A stretch of DNA of 64,000 nucleotides from Bryobacteraceae bacterium (lineage in GTDB: Bacteria > Acidobacteriota > Terriglobia > Bryobacterales > Bryobacteraceae): positions 372,001-436,000 of the forward strand of contig JARKOC010000177.1 in assembly GCA_029975915.1 (NCBI GenBank). Reading direction: 5' to 3'. The position numbers and the translations under genes are program-made. Shown here one piece after another: positions 36,274-44,292 of this stretch. The notes beneath the pieces were generated by a model. That model was not told the DNA's origin. It made no database searches and saw only the letters and a program-made list of their open reading frames with translations. How positions within the stretch are numbered: position 1 is the stretch's first letter; each line of letters starts with the position of its first letter.

Positions 36274-37131
36274 TCAGCCGCCGATCTTCCTGAGAAGTTT
36301 TTCCGCATCCTGACGCGGCGGATCATCGGGCGTCAGGGGCAATGAAAGGTACTGGGTCAGCAGTCTCCGGGCTTCTGCCTGATTCGTCTTGGCCTCGACA
36401 TACACCTCGGCTTGGGCGAAGATCCTCTCCCTATCGTTCGGCGCGATCCTGGCGGCTTCGCCGAAGACCGCCTCGGCTTCCTTCATCCTGCCCCGCCGGG
36501 CGAGGAACCGGGCAAGATCCACCAATTTGCCTGCAAGTCGTGGCACGGCCACGGCCGCCTGCCGGAGGTGAGCTTCCGCGGCGCTGTAATCCCTTTTCTT
36601 TTCAGCGATCTGAGCCATCGCAGTCTGATAGGAGCCGGGGTCAGCCTTTTTAATTAGCGGCAACAGCCGTTGCGCCTTGTCCAACCCGCCGCCGAGCATG
36701 CCCGGCGCTTCGAGGTAGTACTGGAAGAGGTCTTCGAGTGAATCCTTGTGAGAAGGATCCAGATCCACAGCTTTTTCGAAAGCCTCCCGCGCCCGGCTGG
36801 CAAATCCAGGCGCCTGGAACACATTGGCGGTTTCGGCACGACGTCCCCAGGCCTTGCCGAGCCAGTTCATGTATGGGCCGTTGCGCGGTTCAGTCTGGGT
36901 CAGCTTCTCGAACGACTCCACCGCCTGTTTGAAATCGGAACGGTAGTAGTGGCAGCGGCCTTCGAGGAACAGCACCGCCGGCGTTCGCGGCTGGGATTTG
37001 AGCACGGCCAGGGCGCCCTTGTAGTCAGTCTTCCGGAAGAGCCGTTCGGCGTCATCAAGGGGCGTGTTTTGAGCTGCCGCCGGCGCCAACAGTACCGCTG
37101 CCACCAAGCCGATTCCGATCCGGTATCGCAT
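36274..37131 (-). CDS. Periplasmic TPR-repeat protein
   Basis: The 285-residue protein has a signal peptide (MRYRIGIGLVAAVLLAPAAAQ) followed by about six tetratricopeptide-like units, such as LFRKTDYKGALAVLKSQ, YYRSDFKQAVESFEKLTQ and DYSAAEAHLRQAAVAV. It probably serves as a protein-interaction scaffold in the periplasm, with partner unknown. The ATG at 37131 is preferred because it starts the signal peptide directly; an ATG at 37143 is also in frame. It lies downstream of nothing obvious and is divergent from the two small secreted proteins at 37312. Confidence 0.8.
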   Translation of the reverse strand: MRYRIGIGLVAAVLLAPAAAQNTPLDDAERLFRKTDYKGALAVLKSQPRTPAVLFLEGRCHYYRSDFKQAVESFEKLTQTEPRNGPYMNWLGKAWGRRAETANVFQAPGFASRAREAFEKAVDLDPSHKDSLEDLFQYYLEAPGMLGGGLDKAQRLLPLIKKADPGSYQTAMAQIAEKKRDYSAAEAHLRQAAVAVPRLAGKLVDLARFLARRGRMKEAEAVFGEAARIAPNDRERIFAQAEVYVEAKTNQAEARRLLTQYLSLPLTPDDPPRQDAEKLLRKIGG

Positions 37132-37311
37132 CTTCACTACCATCCTAACTGTCCGATTCAAGAGGGCCCACCCACGCTGACGCATGCGACGCTCGCCAGG
37201 TCACAAAAACCTGCGCATTGCAGTGCAACCTCTGCGCGGCTTGTCTGCCGGCCAACGTGTTTTCAATAAGTTATGACTGGCCGCAAAAGTGCGATTTCGA
37301 GGGCAGAGGTG

Positions 37312-37548
37312 ATGGAAGACATGATTCTAAGACTCGCACTTGCAACAATTTTGGCCGCTGGCACAACTTTCGCCATCGACCCGCCTCAGAACTGCCCCAA
37401 CCCCGGCCAGCAGCAGGGCAGGGGCCAGAGCCAGATGAAGGGGAAGCGCACCGGCCCGCGTGACGGTTCGGGCCCCATCCATACACCCGGCACCGGTGGC
37501 GGCACCGGCGCGGGCAACCGCGGCGGACAGCGCGGCGGACGCCGCTAG
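37312..37548 (+). CDS. Small secreted Gly/Pro-rich protein, copy 1
   Basis: The 78-residue product has a signal peptide (MILRLALATILAAGTTFA), then a polar mature part of about 56 residues, with the strongly basic, glycine-rich end GTGGGTGAGNRGGQRGGRR. The start at 37312 is supported by GAGGG eight bases upstream and by exact length agreement with the second copy. About 60 of 78 residues match copy 2, with a block GSGPIHTPGTGGGTGAGNRG identical in both. The family has no known function to me. The GP.DGSGP pattern is reminiscent of short Gly-rich proteins such as DUF5320, but the match is loose. Confidence 0.7.
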   Translation: MEDMILRLALATILAAGTTFAIDPPQNCPNPGQQQGRGQSQMKGKRTGPRDGSGPIHTPGTGGGTGAGNRGGQRGGRR

Positions 37549-37560
37549 ACCAAACGAACT
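37549..37560 (+). repeat. Dispersed 12-base word (A/G/T)CCAAACGAA(C/T)T
   Basis: This copy starts directly after the stop of the first small protein. Other 12-base copies are at 2647-2658, 14441-14452, 35135-35146 and 38074-38085 (+), and 35966-35977, 50202-50213 and 54144-54155 (reverse). The 9-base core CCAAACGAA alone also occurs at 48112-48120 (+) and, reversed, at 2770-2778 and 25942-25950. Most copies lie inside genes in different reading frames. The function is unknown. Confidence 0.6.
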
Positions 37561-37587
37561 CGATTTGAAGAAGAAGAATAGGAGACA

Positions 37588-37824
37588 TTGAAAGCCATGA
37601 TTATCAGACTCGCACTCGCATCGATCCTTGTCGCTGGCGCCATGTTCGCCATCGATCCCCCGCGGAATTCCAACCCGCCCGGCCAAGGCCAGAAGAACGG
37701 TCAGAGCCAGATGAAAGGCAAGCGTGGCGGCCCGCAAGACGGCTCCGGACCCATCCACACCCCTGGCACCGGCGGCGGCACCGGCGCTGGCAACCGTGGC
37801 AGCAACCGCGGCGGACGCAGGTAG
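37588..37824 (+). CDS. Small secreted Gly/Pro-rich protein, copy 2
   Basis: This is the tandem paralogue of the 78-residue protein just upstream, also 78 residues: signal peptide MIIRLALASILVAGAMFA, mature start IDPPRN, and the basic Gly-rich end NRGSNRGGRR. AGGAG at 37580-37584 lies close before a TTG at 37588; an ATG at 37597 is the alternative. Copy 1 has Cys near residue 28 where this copy has Ser, so the cysteine is not conserved. Conservation is strongest in the last 30 residues, which suggests that the tail, not the linker, carries the function. Confidence 0.7.
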   Translation: MKAMIIRLALASILVAGAMFAIDPPRNSNPPGQGQKNGQSQMKGKRGGPQDGSGPIHTPGTGGGTGAGNRGSNRGGRR

Positions 37825-37927
37825 GCGTCATGGCGGGGCCAGGGCAGATGTGGTCCTGGCCCCAGCCCCTGGCCGGCCGATCGAGCAGTTTAGGGAACCT
37901 CGCGCAACAAACTCCGTCGTCTAGGAT

Positions 37928-38842
37928 GTGAGGCGAATGATTCTCAACCGGCGCGGGGTGGCTTTGATCGGGGGCTTTGGCTTAGGTGTCGCGGTCGCGC
38001 TGGTGGCCGCCGGGGCGGTTTTGTGCGACAACGCCATGCACATCCGGCGGGCTAGGACCGGGCCGGATTTGCGACCAAACGAACTCCAGTTCCGCCAACT
38101 TGTTGTGAACACTAAGGATCACGTACGCCTTTTCGGGCGCTTCATCCCCACGCGATCCGCCGGGCGTTCCCGTTGCACGATCCTTCTCCACGGCATCGGC
38201 GACAACGGCGCCAGCGGCATCTGGCTGGGCAGTATGTTGGCCGAAGCTGGGTATTCGGCACTGCTGGCCGATAGCCGCGCCCATGGACAAAGCGGCGGCG
38301 CGCTGGCAACCTACGGGGTGTTGGAACGAGTTGACCTATCTGTATGGCTTAACCACCTTTCATCAATGAAGGAATGCCGGGATGGGATTTACGCCTACGG
38401 GGCGTCGATGGGAGCGGGCATCCTGCTCCAAAGCTTGCCCTCCGAGGGACGGTTGAGGGCCGTTGTGGCCGAGTGTCCGTTTTCGACCTTCACTGAAGTC
38501 GCGCGGCAGCGTATTCGGAGCTTCTTCCACGAGACGCCCCGCGTAGGGGCCGCGCTCGCTCCGCCGGTCGTTTATGGCGGGATTCTGTTTGGCCGCATGC
38601 GTTACGGGATCGATTTGGGCAGGGCGGAACCGGAGGAATCCGTGGCTGGGGTGAAGACACCGATTCTGATCATTCACGGCGACGCCGACAACAACATACC
38701 TTTGGCGCAGTCGCGCGCCATAGCCGCCCGAAATCCGGCGATTCAGTTGTGGGTTGTTCCCGGCGCCCGGCATACGGAGGCGGCGTCGGCGGCGCCCGAG
38801 GAGTTCAAGCGCCGTCTGCTTGGCTGGTTTGACGCTCACTGA
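37928..38842 (+). CDS. Alpha/beta hydrolase, membrane-anchored
   Basis: The 304-residue protein has one N-terminal membrane helix (LIGGFGLGVAVALVAAGAVL) and an alpha/beta-hydrolase fold. The oxyanion region is LLHGIGDNGAS, the nucleophile elbow YGASMGAG (Ser), the acid in HGDADNNIP and the His in GARHTEA. It resembles the group of serine aminopeptidase/esterase proteins also represented by the next gene. The start is GTG 37928 or ATG 37937. The substrate is unknown. The second hydrolase follows after 46 bases on the same strand. Confidence 0.82.
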   Translation: MRRMILNRRGVALIGGFGLGVAVALVAAGAVLCDNAMHIRRARTGPDLRPNELQFRQLVVNTKDHVRLFGRFIPTRSAGRSRCTILLHGIGDNGASGIWLGSMLAEAGYSALLADSRAHGQSGGALATYGVLERVDLSVWLNHLSSMKECRDGIYAYGASMGAGILLQSLPSEGRLRAVVAECPFSTFTEVARQRIRSFFHETPRVGAALAPPVVYGGILFGRMRYGIDLGRAEPEESVAGVKTPILIIHGDADNNIPLAQSRAIAARNPAIQLWVVPGARHTEAASAAPEEFKRRLLGWFDAH

Positions 38843-38888
38843 ATCGTCTTATCTTGATTAGGCCGCGAAGTCCCGTTAGGGTAAGGCC

Positions 38889-39722
38889 ATGGACCTCAGC
38901 GGCGAGCGGCGTGGAGAGTGGATCAAGCGGTTGGGCCGCTACGGCCTGATCGTCGCCGCAGGCTGGGGCGGATTGAGCCTGCTGGCCAGGCGTTCGGTCT
39001 TCTACCCGATGAAATTCCCCGAAGGCTGGTGGCAGCTTCAGGAACGCGTCGGCGCCGAGGACGCCTGGATCACCACCAGCGACGGCGTGAAACTCCACGG
39101 CTGGTTCGCCTCACCACCCGGCGCCAAGCTCGCCACCCTCTTTCTCCACGGCAACGCCGGCAACGTCACACATCGTGTGCAAGCGCTCCTGGCCATCCGC
39201 GAGGCGGGCAACGCCGTGCTGGTGGTCGACTACCGCGGTTTCGGGAAAAGCGAAGGCAGCCCGTCGGAGAGTGGCGTCACGCTCGATGCCGAGGCGGCGT
39301 TCGTTTGGTTGCAGAGGCGCGGATTCGCGCCAGAAAGGATCGTCCTGCATGGCGAAAGCCTCGGCACTGCGGTCGCGGTCGATCTGGCGGCGCGGAACAA
39401 ATGCTCCGGCCTGATTCTCGAAGCGCCGTTCACCAGCGCCAGCGCGGTGGCCGGGACCGTAGTCCCCTTGCTCGGCCGCACACTTATCTCCGGCTTCGAC
39501 TCGCTCAGCCGCATCGGCCGGGTGAGGGCGCCGCTGCTGGTGATCCACGGCACACGCGACGAGGTGATCCCGTTCCGGATGGGCAAGGAATTGTTCGACG
39601 CCGCCAACGAGCCGAAACAGTTCTGGGCCGTCGAGGGCGCCGGCCACAACGATCTCGCAGAAACGGCGGGCGCAGCGTATGTGGCGAAGCTCACCGAATT
39701 TCACACATCGCTGAGACGGTAG
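38889..39722 (+). CDS. Alpha/beta hydrolase of the BEM46/ABHD13 type
   Basis: The 277-residue protein has an N-terminal hydrophobic segment (GLIVAAGWGGLSLLARRSVFYP) and a hydrolase core typical of the BEM46 group: LFLHGNAGNVTHR, VDYRGFGKSEGSPSE, the nucleophile in LHGESLGTAVAV, the acid in HGTRDEVIPF and the His in GAGHNDL. Members are membrane-associated serine hydrolases of poorly known substrate. It lies next to another hydrolase of the same superfamily but a different subgroup, so they are unlikely to be a recent duplication. Confidence 0.87.
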   Translation: MDLSGERRGEWIKRLGRYGLIVAAGWGGLSLLARRSVFYPMKFPEGWWQLQERVGAEDAWITTSDGVKLHGWFASPPGAKLATLFLHGNAGNVTHRVQALLAIREAGNAVLVVDYRGFGKSEGSPSESGVTLDAEAAFVWLQRRGFAPERIVLHGESLGTAVAVDLAARNKCSGLILEAPFTSASAVAGTVVPLLGRTLISGFDSLSRIGRVRAPLLVIHGTRDEVIPFRMGKELFDAANEPKQFWAVEGAGHNDLAETAGAAYVAKLTEFHTSLRR

Positions 39723-39735
39723 TTGAACCTGGCTC

Positions 39736-40932
39736 TTAATTGCACGGGTACACCGCAAACCATTCGATGCCAAGCGCCCCCTGATAAAGGGACACGCAAA
39801 CCGGCTGGCCCGGCTGGATGGAATCGTAGAAACGCTTTCCTACTTCGACAGTGGACTCGGATTTCACAGTGCCCCATGGGGCAAGATGGAGCCTATAGTG
39901 CGTTCCTTTGTAAGTTGAGACGTCTTTCCGGCTGACCAGAACCTGCTGAAGCGCCGGTTCCGAGCCATCCGCGAGCACATTGACGCAGAGGGCAGCGCCG
40001 AACCCGTACATCAGATTGAGAAGCGCGAAGGCTGCCAGGGACAATCGCTGCCGCCTCAGCGAGGGGTCGGCCCACACTGCGGCAATTGAAAGGGCAATGG
40101 TCAGTATGAGCCCCCATAGGACCCACATCCAGTAGGAAACAACATCGAAATCCATCACGGCACGCATCAACAAGGCAGCGAGCGACAGGATCATTCCTAA
40201 AGCAATGCTGGGATGCACATCATTTGGACGCTGGTCGACCCGGATCAATCCTCGTGACATCGCCACAATGCCGAGCAGGACCCAAGGCGCCAAGACGAGT
40301 CCCCACATGAGCGGCATGTAAGGTTCGGGCCAGAAGAAGGCCCAAACGCCGAGGCCGGCTGACAACAGGTTTGCCGCCCTTGCGAACTTGCGCGCCTTCG
40401 CCAGGCTCTCCAGCCTCTCGTCCGCCGATCCTCCAGCGGTTTCGTCCTTCAACACCTCCGTAATCGTGGTGACCTGTTCCTCAATGTCCAGATTGGGAAC
40501 TGAAGCGAGCCAGTCCTCGAAAGCCAAGTCAGTCTCAAAGACCGCCATAATCTGTAGTTTGGACGGTCCGTCCCCATTGAGCAGCAAATTGATCAATGGT
40601 GGAGTGGTCGCGTGGTTGGTGCGCCAACCGGCTACGCTTGCCTTCTTGATGTGTTTGGTTCCGAGAACCTGACGGTAAGAAATCCCGGTCTCCGTCAGCG
40701 TGAGCCGCGCCCGAAGAGACAAGGCCAAAACATAGGCTCCAAGGCATGCAAATGCGGCACAGATGGTTACCATCATCACTGCATCGCGCTGGCTGTTGAC
40801 CTCATGCCCGGTTCCAAAATAAACGCACCCAGCGATGCCAGCCAGGGCGGGGAGAAGCCCAAGGCCGAAGAGGAATACGAACCATCCACGCCTGAGCCGA
40901 TAAACATGAGGCTGATTCGCCGGATGTAACAT
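39736..40932 (-). CDS. Membrane protein of unknown function, PH-like N-terminal region
   Basis: The 398-residue protein has two helices near the N-terminus (FVFLFGLGLLPALAGIAGC and VTICAAFACLGAYVLALSL). A strand-rich stretch resembling bacterial PH-domain proteins follows (LTLTETGISYRQVLGTKHIKKASVAGW). After a charged linker come about six further helices between residues 190 and 310, then a soluble C-terminal domain of about 80 residues. I do not recognise a family. The start codon lies only five bases from the start of a divergent gene, which is unusual. Confidence 0.7.
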   Translation of the reverse strand: MLHPANQPHVYRLRRGWFVFLFGLGLLPALAGIAGCVYFGTGHEVNSQRDAVMMVTICAAFACLGAYVLALSLRARLTLTETGISYRQVLGTKHIKKASVAGWRTNHATTPPLINLLLNGDGPSKLQIMAVFETDLAFEDWLASVPNLDIEEQVTTITEVLKDETAGGSADERLESLAKARKFARAANLLSAGLGVWAFFWPEPYMPLMWGLVLAPWVLLGIVAMSRGLIRVDQRPNDVHPSIALGMILSLAALLMRAVMDFDVVSYWMWVLWGLILTIALSIAAVWADPSLRRQRLSLAAFALLNLMYGFGAALCVNVLADGSEPALQQVLVSRKDVSTYKGTHYRLHLAPWGTVKSESTVEVGKRFYDSIQPGQPVCVSLYQGALGIEWFAVYPCN

Positions 40933-40937
40933 TCGTT

Positions 40938-41285
40938 ATGACCAGGAATAAAATGACGATTTTATCCAACATCGCCCCAACTGAACTGGCCGCAAGCGCC
41001 GGTTATGGCCTCAGCCGTCGTGTAACGCTCATTGGCGGCGTTGCCCGAAACATCAACAGCGGATATCGTTGTCCGAGCCAAAACGCAGCCGCAGGCGGTG
41101 CGCCGGAGAGCGCACACTTCTATGGAAGAGCCGTGGATCTGCTGACCTACTCTCAGGCTGATTGGACATACGTCACAAACAAGGCTATCGGGCTCGGAGA
41201 GCCACCCACCGGCATCGGCGCCGCGTATGTCGAACCAAGCACGAGGGCTTGTGGATACGCGTGCGCCCATGCGCACTGGCAATAG
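40938..41285 (+). CDS. M15-type D-Ala-D-Ala carboxypeptidase-like fragment or small peptidase
   Basis: The 115-residue product contains the zinc-peptidase M15 signature SGYRCPSQNAAAGGAPESAH, followed by GRAVD. His60 and Asp67 fit two of the zinc ligands, and the HAHW near the C-terminus fits the third. M15 enzymes cleave peptidoglycan stem peptides. There is no signal peptide, the protein is short for the family and its start is five bases from a divergent gene. It may therefore be a remnant of a longer gene, or start at the ATG at 40953. Enzyme activity is possible since the ligands are present. Confidence 0.55.
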   Translation: MTRNKMTILSNIAPTELAASAGYGLSRRVTLIGGVARNINSGYRCPSQNAAAGGAPESAHFYGRAVDLLTYSQADWTYVTNKAIGLGEPPTGIGAAYVEPSTRACGYACAHAHWQ

Positions 41286-41307
41286 TAGCCAGAATCGGAG
41301 CCTAGAG

Positions 41308-42159
41308 ATGAATTTTCTGAACGTGATGTGGATCGCCCCAATCATCGCGCTGCTGGCCTGCCCGTGGATGGTTGCCGCCTCGCCGGTATCGATTGAACGA
41401 GGGGACGAGCATTCGAAACTGGAATCAGCCGACTGGCGCATCCGCCGCGAGAGCTTCTACGCCCTATTGCGCACTAGCGCCGTTGGCGGAGATGTGCTTG
41501 AGAATCCCGGCCCGGCGGCAGCGGCGCTGCGCCAGCGAGAACGGCATTTGCCCATTCTGAAATTACTTGCGGTCGAGAACGCCTTTCAGCAAGAGATCCG
41601 ATCTGGATTCGTGCGGACGGGCAAACTGGCGCCAAACGGCTACTACGATTACTCCGCGAACTTGTTGCGGGCAGTCTGCGCGGTCGATGATCCACGCACA
41701 ATCCCGTTGCTGCTGCCCTCCATTGGGAGCGGGAGCATGGTGGCCGAGACGCTCGCCCGATACGGTGAGAAAGCCGCGCCGTCACTGCTTCGGATACTCG
41801 ATGGAGATAACCTTGAAATGGCAACCGGCGCTAACTATGCCGAGCAGTTTCGAGGTGGAGTCTATCAGATTCTCATATTGATGCTGGACAAGTACGCTGG
41901 TCACACGCCGGAGCCGACTCGGGACAGAATTAAGAAACGATTGCTGGCGTTTGCAGAAGAGCAAGACCCGATTGCCAAACAGACAGCAATGGTGGGGCTG
42001 GCTGGCCAGGGTGGCGATGAAGCAGAGAAGGCTATTCGGTCATACTTGGAAAGGACGAATTTCGACGAAGGGATCCCATCCGACGCCGAGCTGAAGCGAA
42101 CGGCCGCCAAATGTTTAGAGATGATACACCGGCACTCCGAAAGCACTCGCCGGAAGTGA
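41308..42159 (+). CDS. Exported HEAT-like repeat protein of unknown function
   Basis: The 283-residue protein has a signal peptide (MNFLNVMWIAPIIALLACPWMVAASP). The mature part is helical, with HEAT-like units such as DWRIRRESFYALLRTS, RTIPLLLPSIGSGSMVAETL and DPIAKQTAMVGLAGQGGDEAEKAIRSYL. The ATG at 41308 has CGGAG seven bases upstream and begins the signal peptide; the frame is open further upstream. It overlaps the next gene by four bases, so the two are likely coupled. I do not recognise a family. Confidence 0.7.
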   Translation: MNFLNVMWIAPIIALLACPWMVAASPVSIERGDEHSKLESADWRIRRESFYALLRTSAVGGDVLENPGPAAAALRQRERHLPILKLLAVENAFQQEIRSGFVRTGKLAPNGYYDYSANLLRAVCAVDDPRTIPLLLPSIGSGSMVAETLARYGEKAAPSLLRILDGDNLEMATGANYAEQFRGGVYQILILMLDKYAGHTPEPTRDRIKKRLLAFAEEQDPIAKQTAMVGLAGQGGDEAEKAIRSYLERTNFDEGIPSDAELKRTAAKCLEMIHRHSESTRRK

Positions 42160-42941
42160 GGGCGCTGCGGGCAGTTCCCGCGTTACTGTCCTGCATCGCG
42201 TCCACGGCTCTATGCCAAGTGACCTCCTATCGCGAGGCGTACGGAACAATCCATAGGCAGGTGTTTTTCGATGGCGAGAGAAAACTGCCGCCCAATTTCG
42301 TCTTTCCAACGGTTGAGGAACGGGCCGCCGCGCGCAAAGAACTGCGAAACCTCGTTACCCGGACGATCCAAAGCTCTCTAGCAACGGGCAGCGCGACAGA
42401 TCAGTCCATCGTTGAAGCTGTCGTTGATCTGCAGCAAGACAGGTGGTGGGAAAGGCGTCCCGACGAGCCGAGTCTTCCGTTTGCACATTTTGTAGTGCTT
42501 GGGGGTATGAAGACTATGACGGCGGCATTCCCTGTGCTTTCCGGCGGTGCTGGCATCCCGGATGTGGCAGCTCACATCCAGTTCTATTCGAACCTGGGAG
42601 GCCGCTGGAATCTGGTCGCAGAAACCGGCGAGGATTTTGAGGGGTGCAACTTCAAAGTCGCGCCTCTTCGTTCGCCGGTTGGCGGTCAAGCCTGGTTTCT
42701 GGCATGGGGAAGAGTCGTCGGCGACACGCGTGCCCGGCTCAAGGTTCGGCTCTATTCGTTCGATGGCTTCTCTGTGCGAACAGTGTGGTCGAGAGACGAG
42801 CTTCGGGGCGGCGGCGTCAAGATCGAAGACGACGGCTCGGTCACCCTAACCTACGAATTGCTCCCACCCGACGACCAGCGGGTCCCGCCGACGCCGATCA
42901 TTGAGCGCCTTCGACCGACCGTTCGGGGTCTCGAACCCTAG
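42156..42941 (+). CDS. Exported protein of unknown function
   Basis: The 261-residue product starts with GTG overlapping the preceding stop (GTGA), which gives a clean signal peptide (MRALRAVPALLSCIASTALCQ); an upstream ATG at 42111 would bury it. The mature part has a helical segment (residues 45-95) followed by a beta-rich region (HFVVLGGMKTMTAAFPVLSG, IQFYSNLGGRWNLVAETGEDF, RARLKVRLYSFDGFSVRTVW). No known domain is recognised. Its coupling to the HEAT-like gene suggests a shared envelope role. Confidence 0.65.
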   Translation: MRALRAVPALLSCIASTALCQVTSYREAYGTIHRQVFFDGERKLPPNFVFPTVEERAAARKELRNLVTRTIQSSLATGSATDQSIVEAVVDLQQDRWWERRPDEPSLPFAHFVVLGGMKTMTAAFPVLSGGAGIPDVAAHIQFYSNLGGRWNLVAETGEDFEGCNFKVAPLRSPVGGQAWFLAWGRVVGDTRARLKVRLYSFDGFSVRTVWSRDELRGGGVKIEDDGSVTLTYELLPPDDQRVPPTPIIERLRPTVRGLEP

Positions 42942-42982
42942 CGCGCGAACGGCGTCGTCTCTGGCTGAGTAAGATAGCCGTT

Positions 42983-43615
42983 ATGGAACGACGCAGTTTC
43001 TTGACGCTTCCCGTGGCTGCCGCGACGATGGCCGCGCCTACGCCTCCGCTGGCCGCGAAGATCCGCGTTTTCGGAATGGACTGGCAGGTGATGGCGGCTG
43101 AGGACTGGAAGGTGGAAGGCACGGGCGCAAGCGAGGTGCTGCATCTGGTTACGGCCAGGCCGCAGCAGAAAGACCCGCGCCGGCCGACCCAGTTTGCCCT
43201 GGCCGAGAGCGAGCCCATCGGGAAGTTCACGCTCGAGGTCGAAGTGAAGCGGATTGCGCCCAAGGGTTCGCTGATCATCGTCTACGCCTGGGATCGGGAC
43301 GGCTATTTCAACTATCTGCACCTGTCGGACGACACGGCGGAGAAGGTCGAGGTTCACAACGGCGTGTTTCATTGCTATGGTGGCGACCGCGTCCGCATCA
43401 GCCCGAAGGCGGGTCCGGCGACGCTGCCGACAGACGGCTGGCACAAGGTAAGGATGACCTATGACGCGTCGAAGGGTCTGCTTGAATCCTGGGTTGACGG
43501 CGTGACCAGCCCGTCGATCAAAGGCATTGACCTCAGCCTGGGCGCGGGCCGGATCGGCCTGGGGTCGTTCTTCAACACCGGCAGCTTCCGCAACTTTAAT
43601 CTGACGCGCGGCTAA
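42983..43615 (+). CDS. Exported concanavalin-like (LamG/DUF1080-type) protein
   Basis: The 210-residue protein has a Tat-like N-terminus (MERRSFLTLPVAAATMAA, with an RRSFL twin-arginine motif) and a single beta-sandwich domain. Its order resembles LamG or DUF1080 folds: SEPIGKFTLEVEVKRI, LIIVYAWDRDGYFNYLHL, DGWHKVRMTYDASKGLLESW and GRIGLGSF. Such domains bind or process glycans. It stands alone, 41 bases after the preceding gene. A catalytic role cannot be claimed. Confidence 0.7.
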   Translation: MERRSFLTLPVAAATMAAPTPPLAAKIRVFGMDWQVMAAEDWKVEGTGASEVLHLVTARPQQKDPRRPTQFALAESEPIGKFTLEVEVKRIAPKGSLIIVYAWDRDGYFNYLHLSDDTAEKVEVHNGVFHCYGGDRVRISPKAGPATLPTDGWHKVRMTYDASKGLLESWVDGVTSPSIKGIDLSLGAGRIGLGSFFNTGSFRNFNLTRG

Positions 43616-43677
43616 GTCTACGAACTAAGCGACCGGGGCGCGGCTTGTTATCCTGAAGGTTTCCCGCGATACAAACC

Positions 43678-44274
43678 ATGATCCTGAAGATTCTGTCGCA
43701 CCCGATTTTCGTCAACCTGAACTTCCACATGCCGATGCTGGTGGATCTGTCACACCCGCTCATTCTGCTTGCAGGTGAGAACGGGTCGGGCAAATCGACG
43801 CTGCTTTGGTCGATCTACTACGCCATGAAGGGCGAGGAGATGGAAGGTTTCATCTACAAGGTGGACAAGAAGCCCTCCCTGCCCAAGGTCTTTCTCTTCG
43901 ACGCCGAACAGCACAATCCGCGCATGCACCCGGAGTTGTTCGACAACAATCCGAGGATGAAGGAGTTCGTCTCAATGGCCAGCCACGGCCAGGTGATGTT
44001 GTCGATGTTCCAGGAGACGTTTCCGTCGCTGCCCGAAGGAACGCTGCTGCTGCTGGACGAGCCAGAAATGGCCTTGTCGGTATCGAATCAGCGGCGCATC
44101 CTGAAGATGATGATGGAGTTGGCGGACCGCAAGAAGTTCCGCATTATCTGCGCGACGCACTCGCCGGTGCTGATCGACGCGCCGGAAACCTATGTCATCA
44201 ATCTCGACAATCACATCAACCGCAACGTCATGCGGAGTGACATGGGGGTGGAGGGCGCCTCGACGATTCAATAG
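43678..44274 (+). CDS. Small AAA/ABC-like ATPase
   Basis: The 198-residue protein has Walker A GENGSGKST (residues 33-41), Walker B TLLLLDEPEMALS and an H-loop CATHSPVLIDAP. It resembles COG3910-type predicted ATPases that look like the head domain of an ABC protein without membrane parts. No cognate permease is next to it. It precedes the ligase-acyltransferase fusion by 18 bases, so the two are probably co-transcribed, but no functional link is known. Confidence 0.82.
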   Translation: MILKILSHPIFVNLNFHMPMLVDLSHPLILLAGENGSGKSTLLWSIYYAMKGEEMEGFIYKVDKKPSLPKVFLFDAEQHNPRMHPELFDNNPRMKEFVSMASHGQVMLSMFQETFPSLPEGTLLLLDEPEMALSVSNQRRILKMMMELADRKKFRIICATHSPVLIDAPETYVINLDNHINRNVMRSDMGVEGASTIQ

Positions 44275-44292
44275 CGGCTCCTGGGCGGTTTC

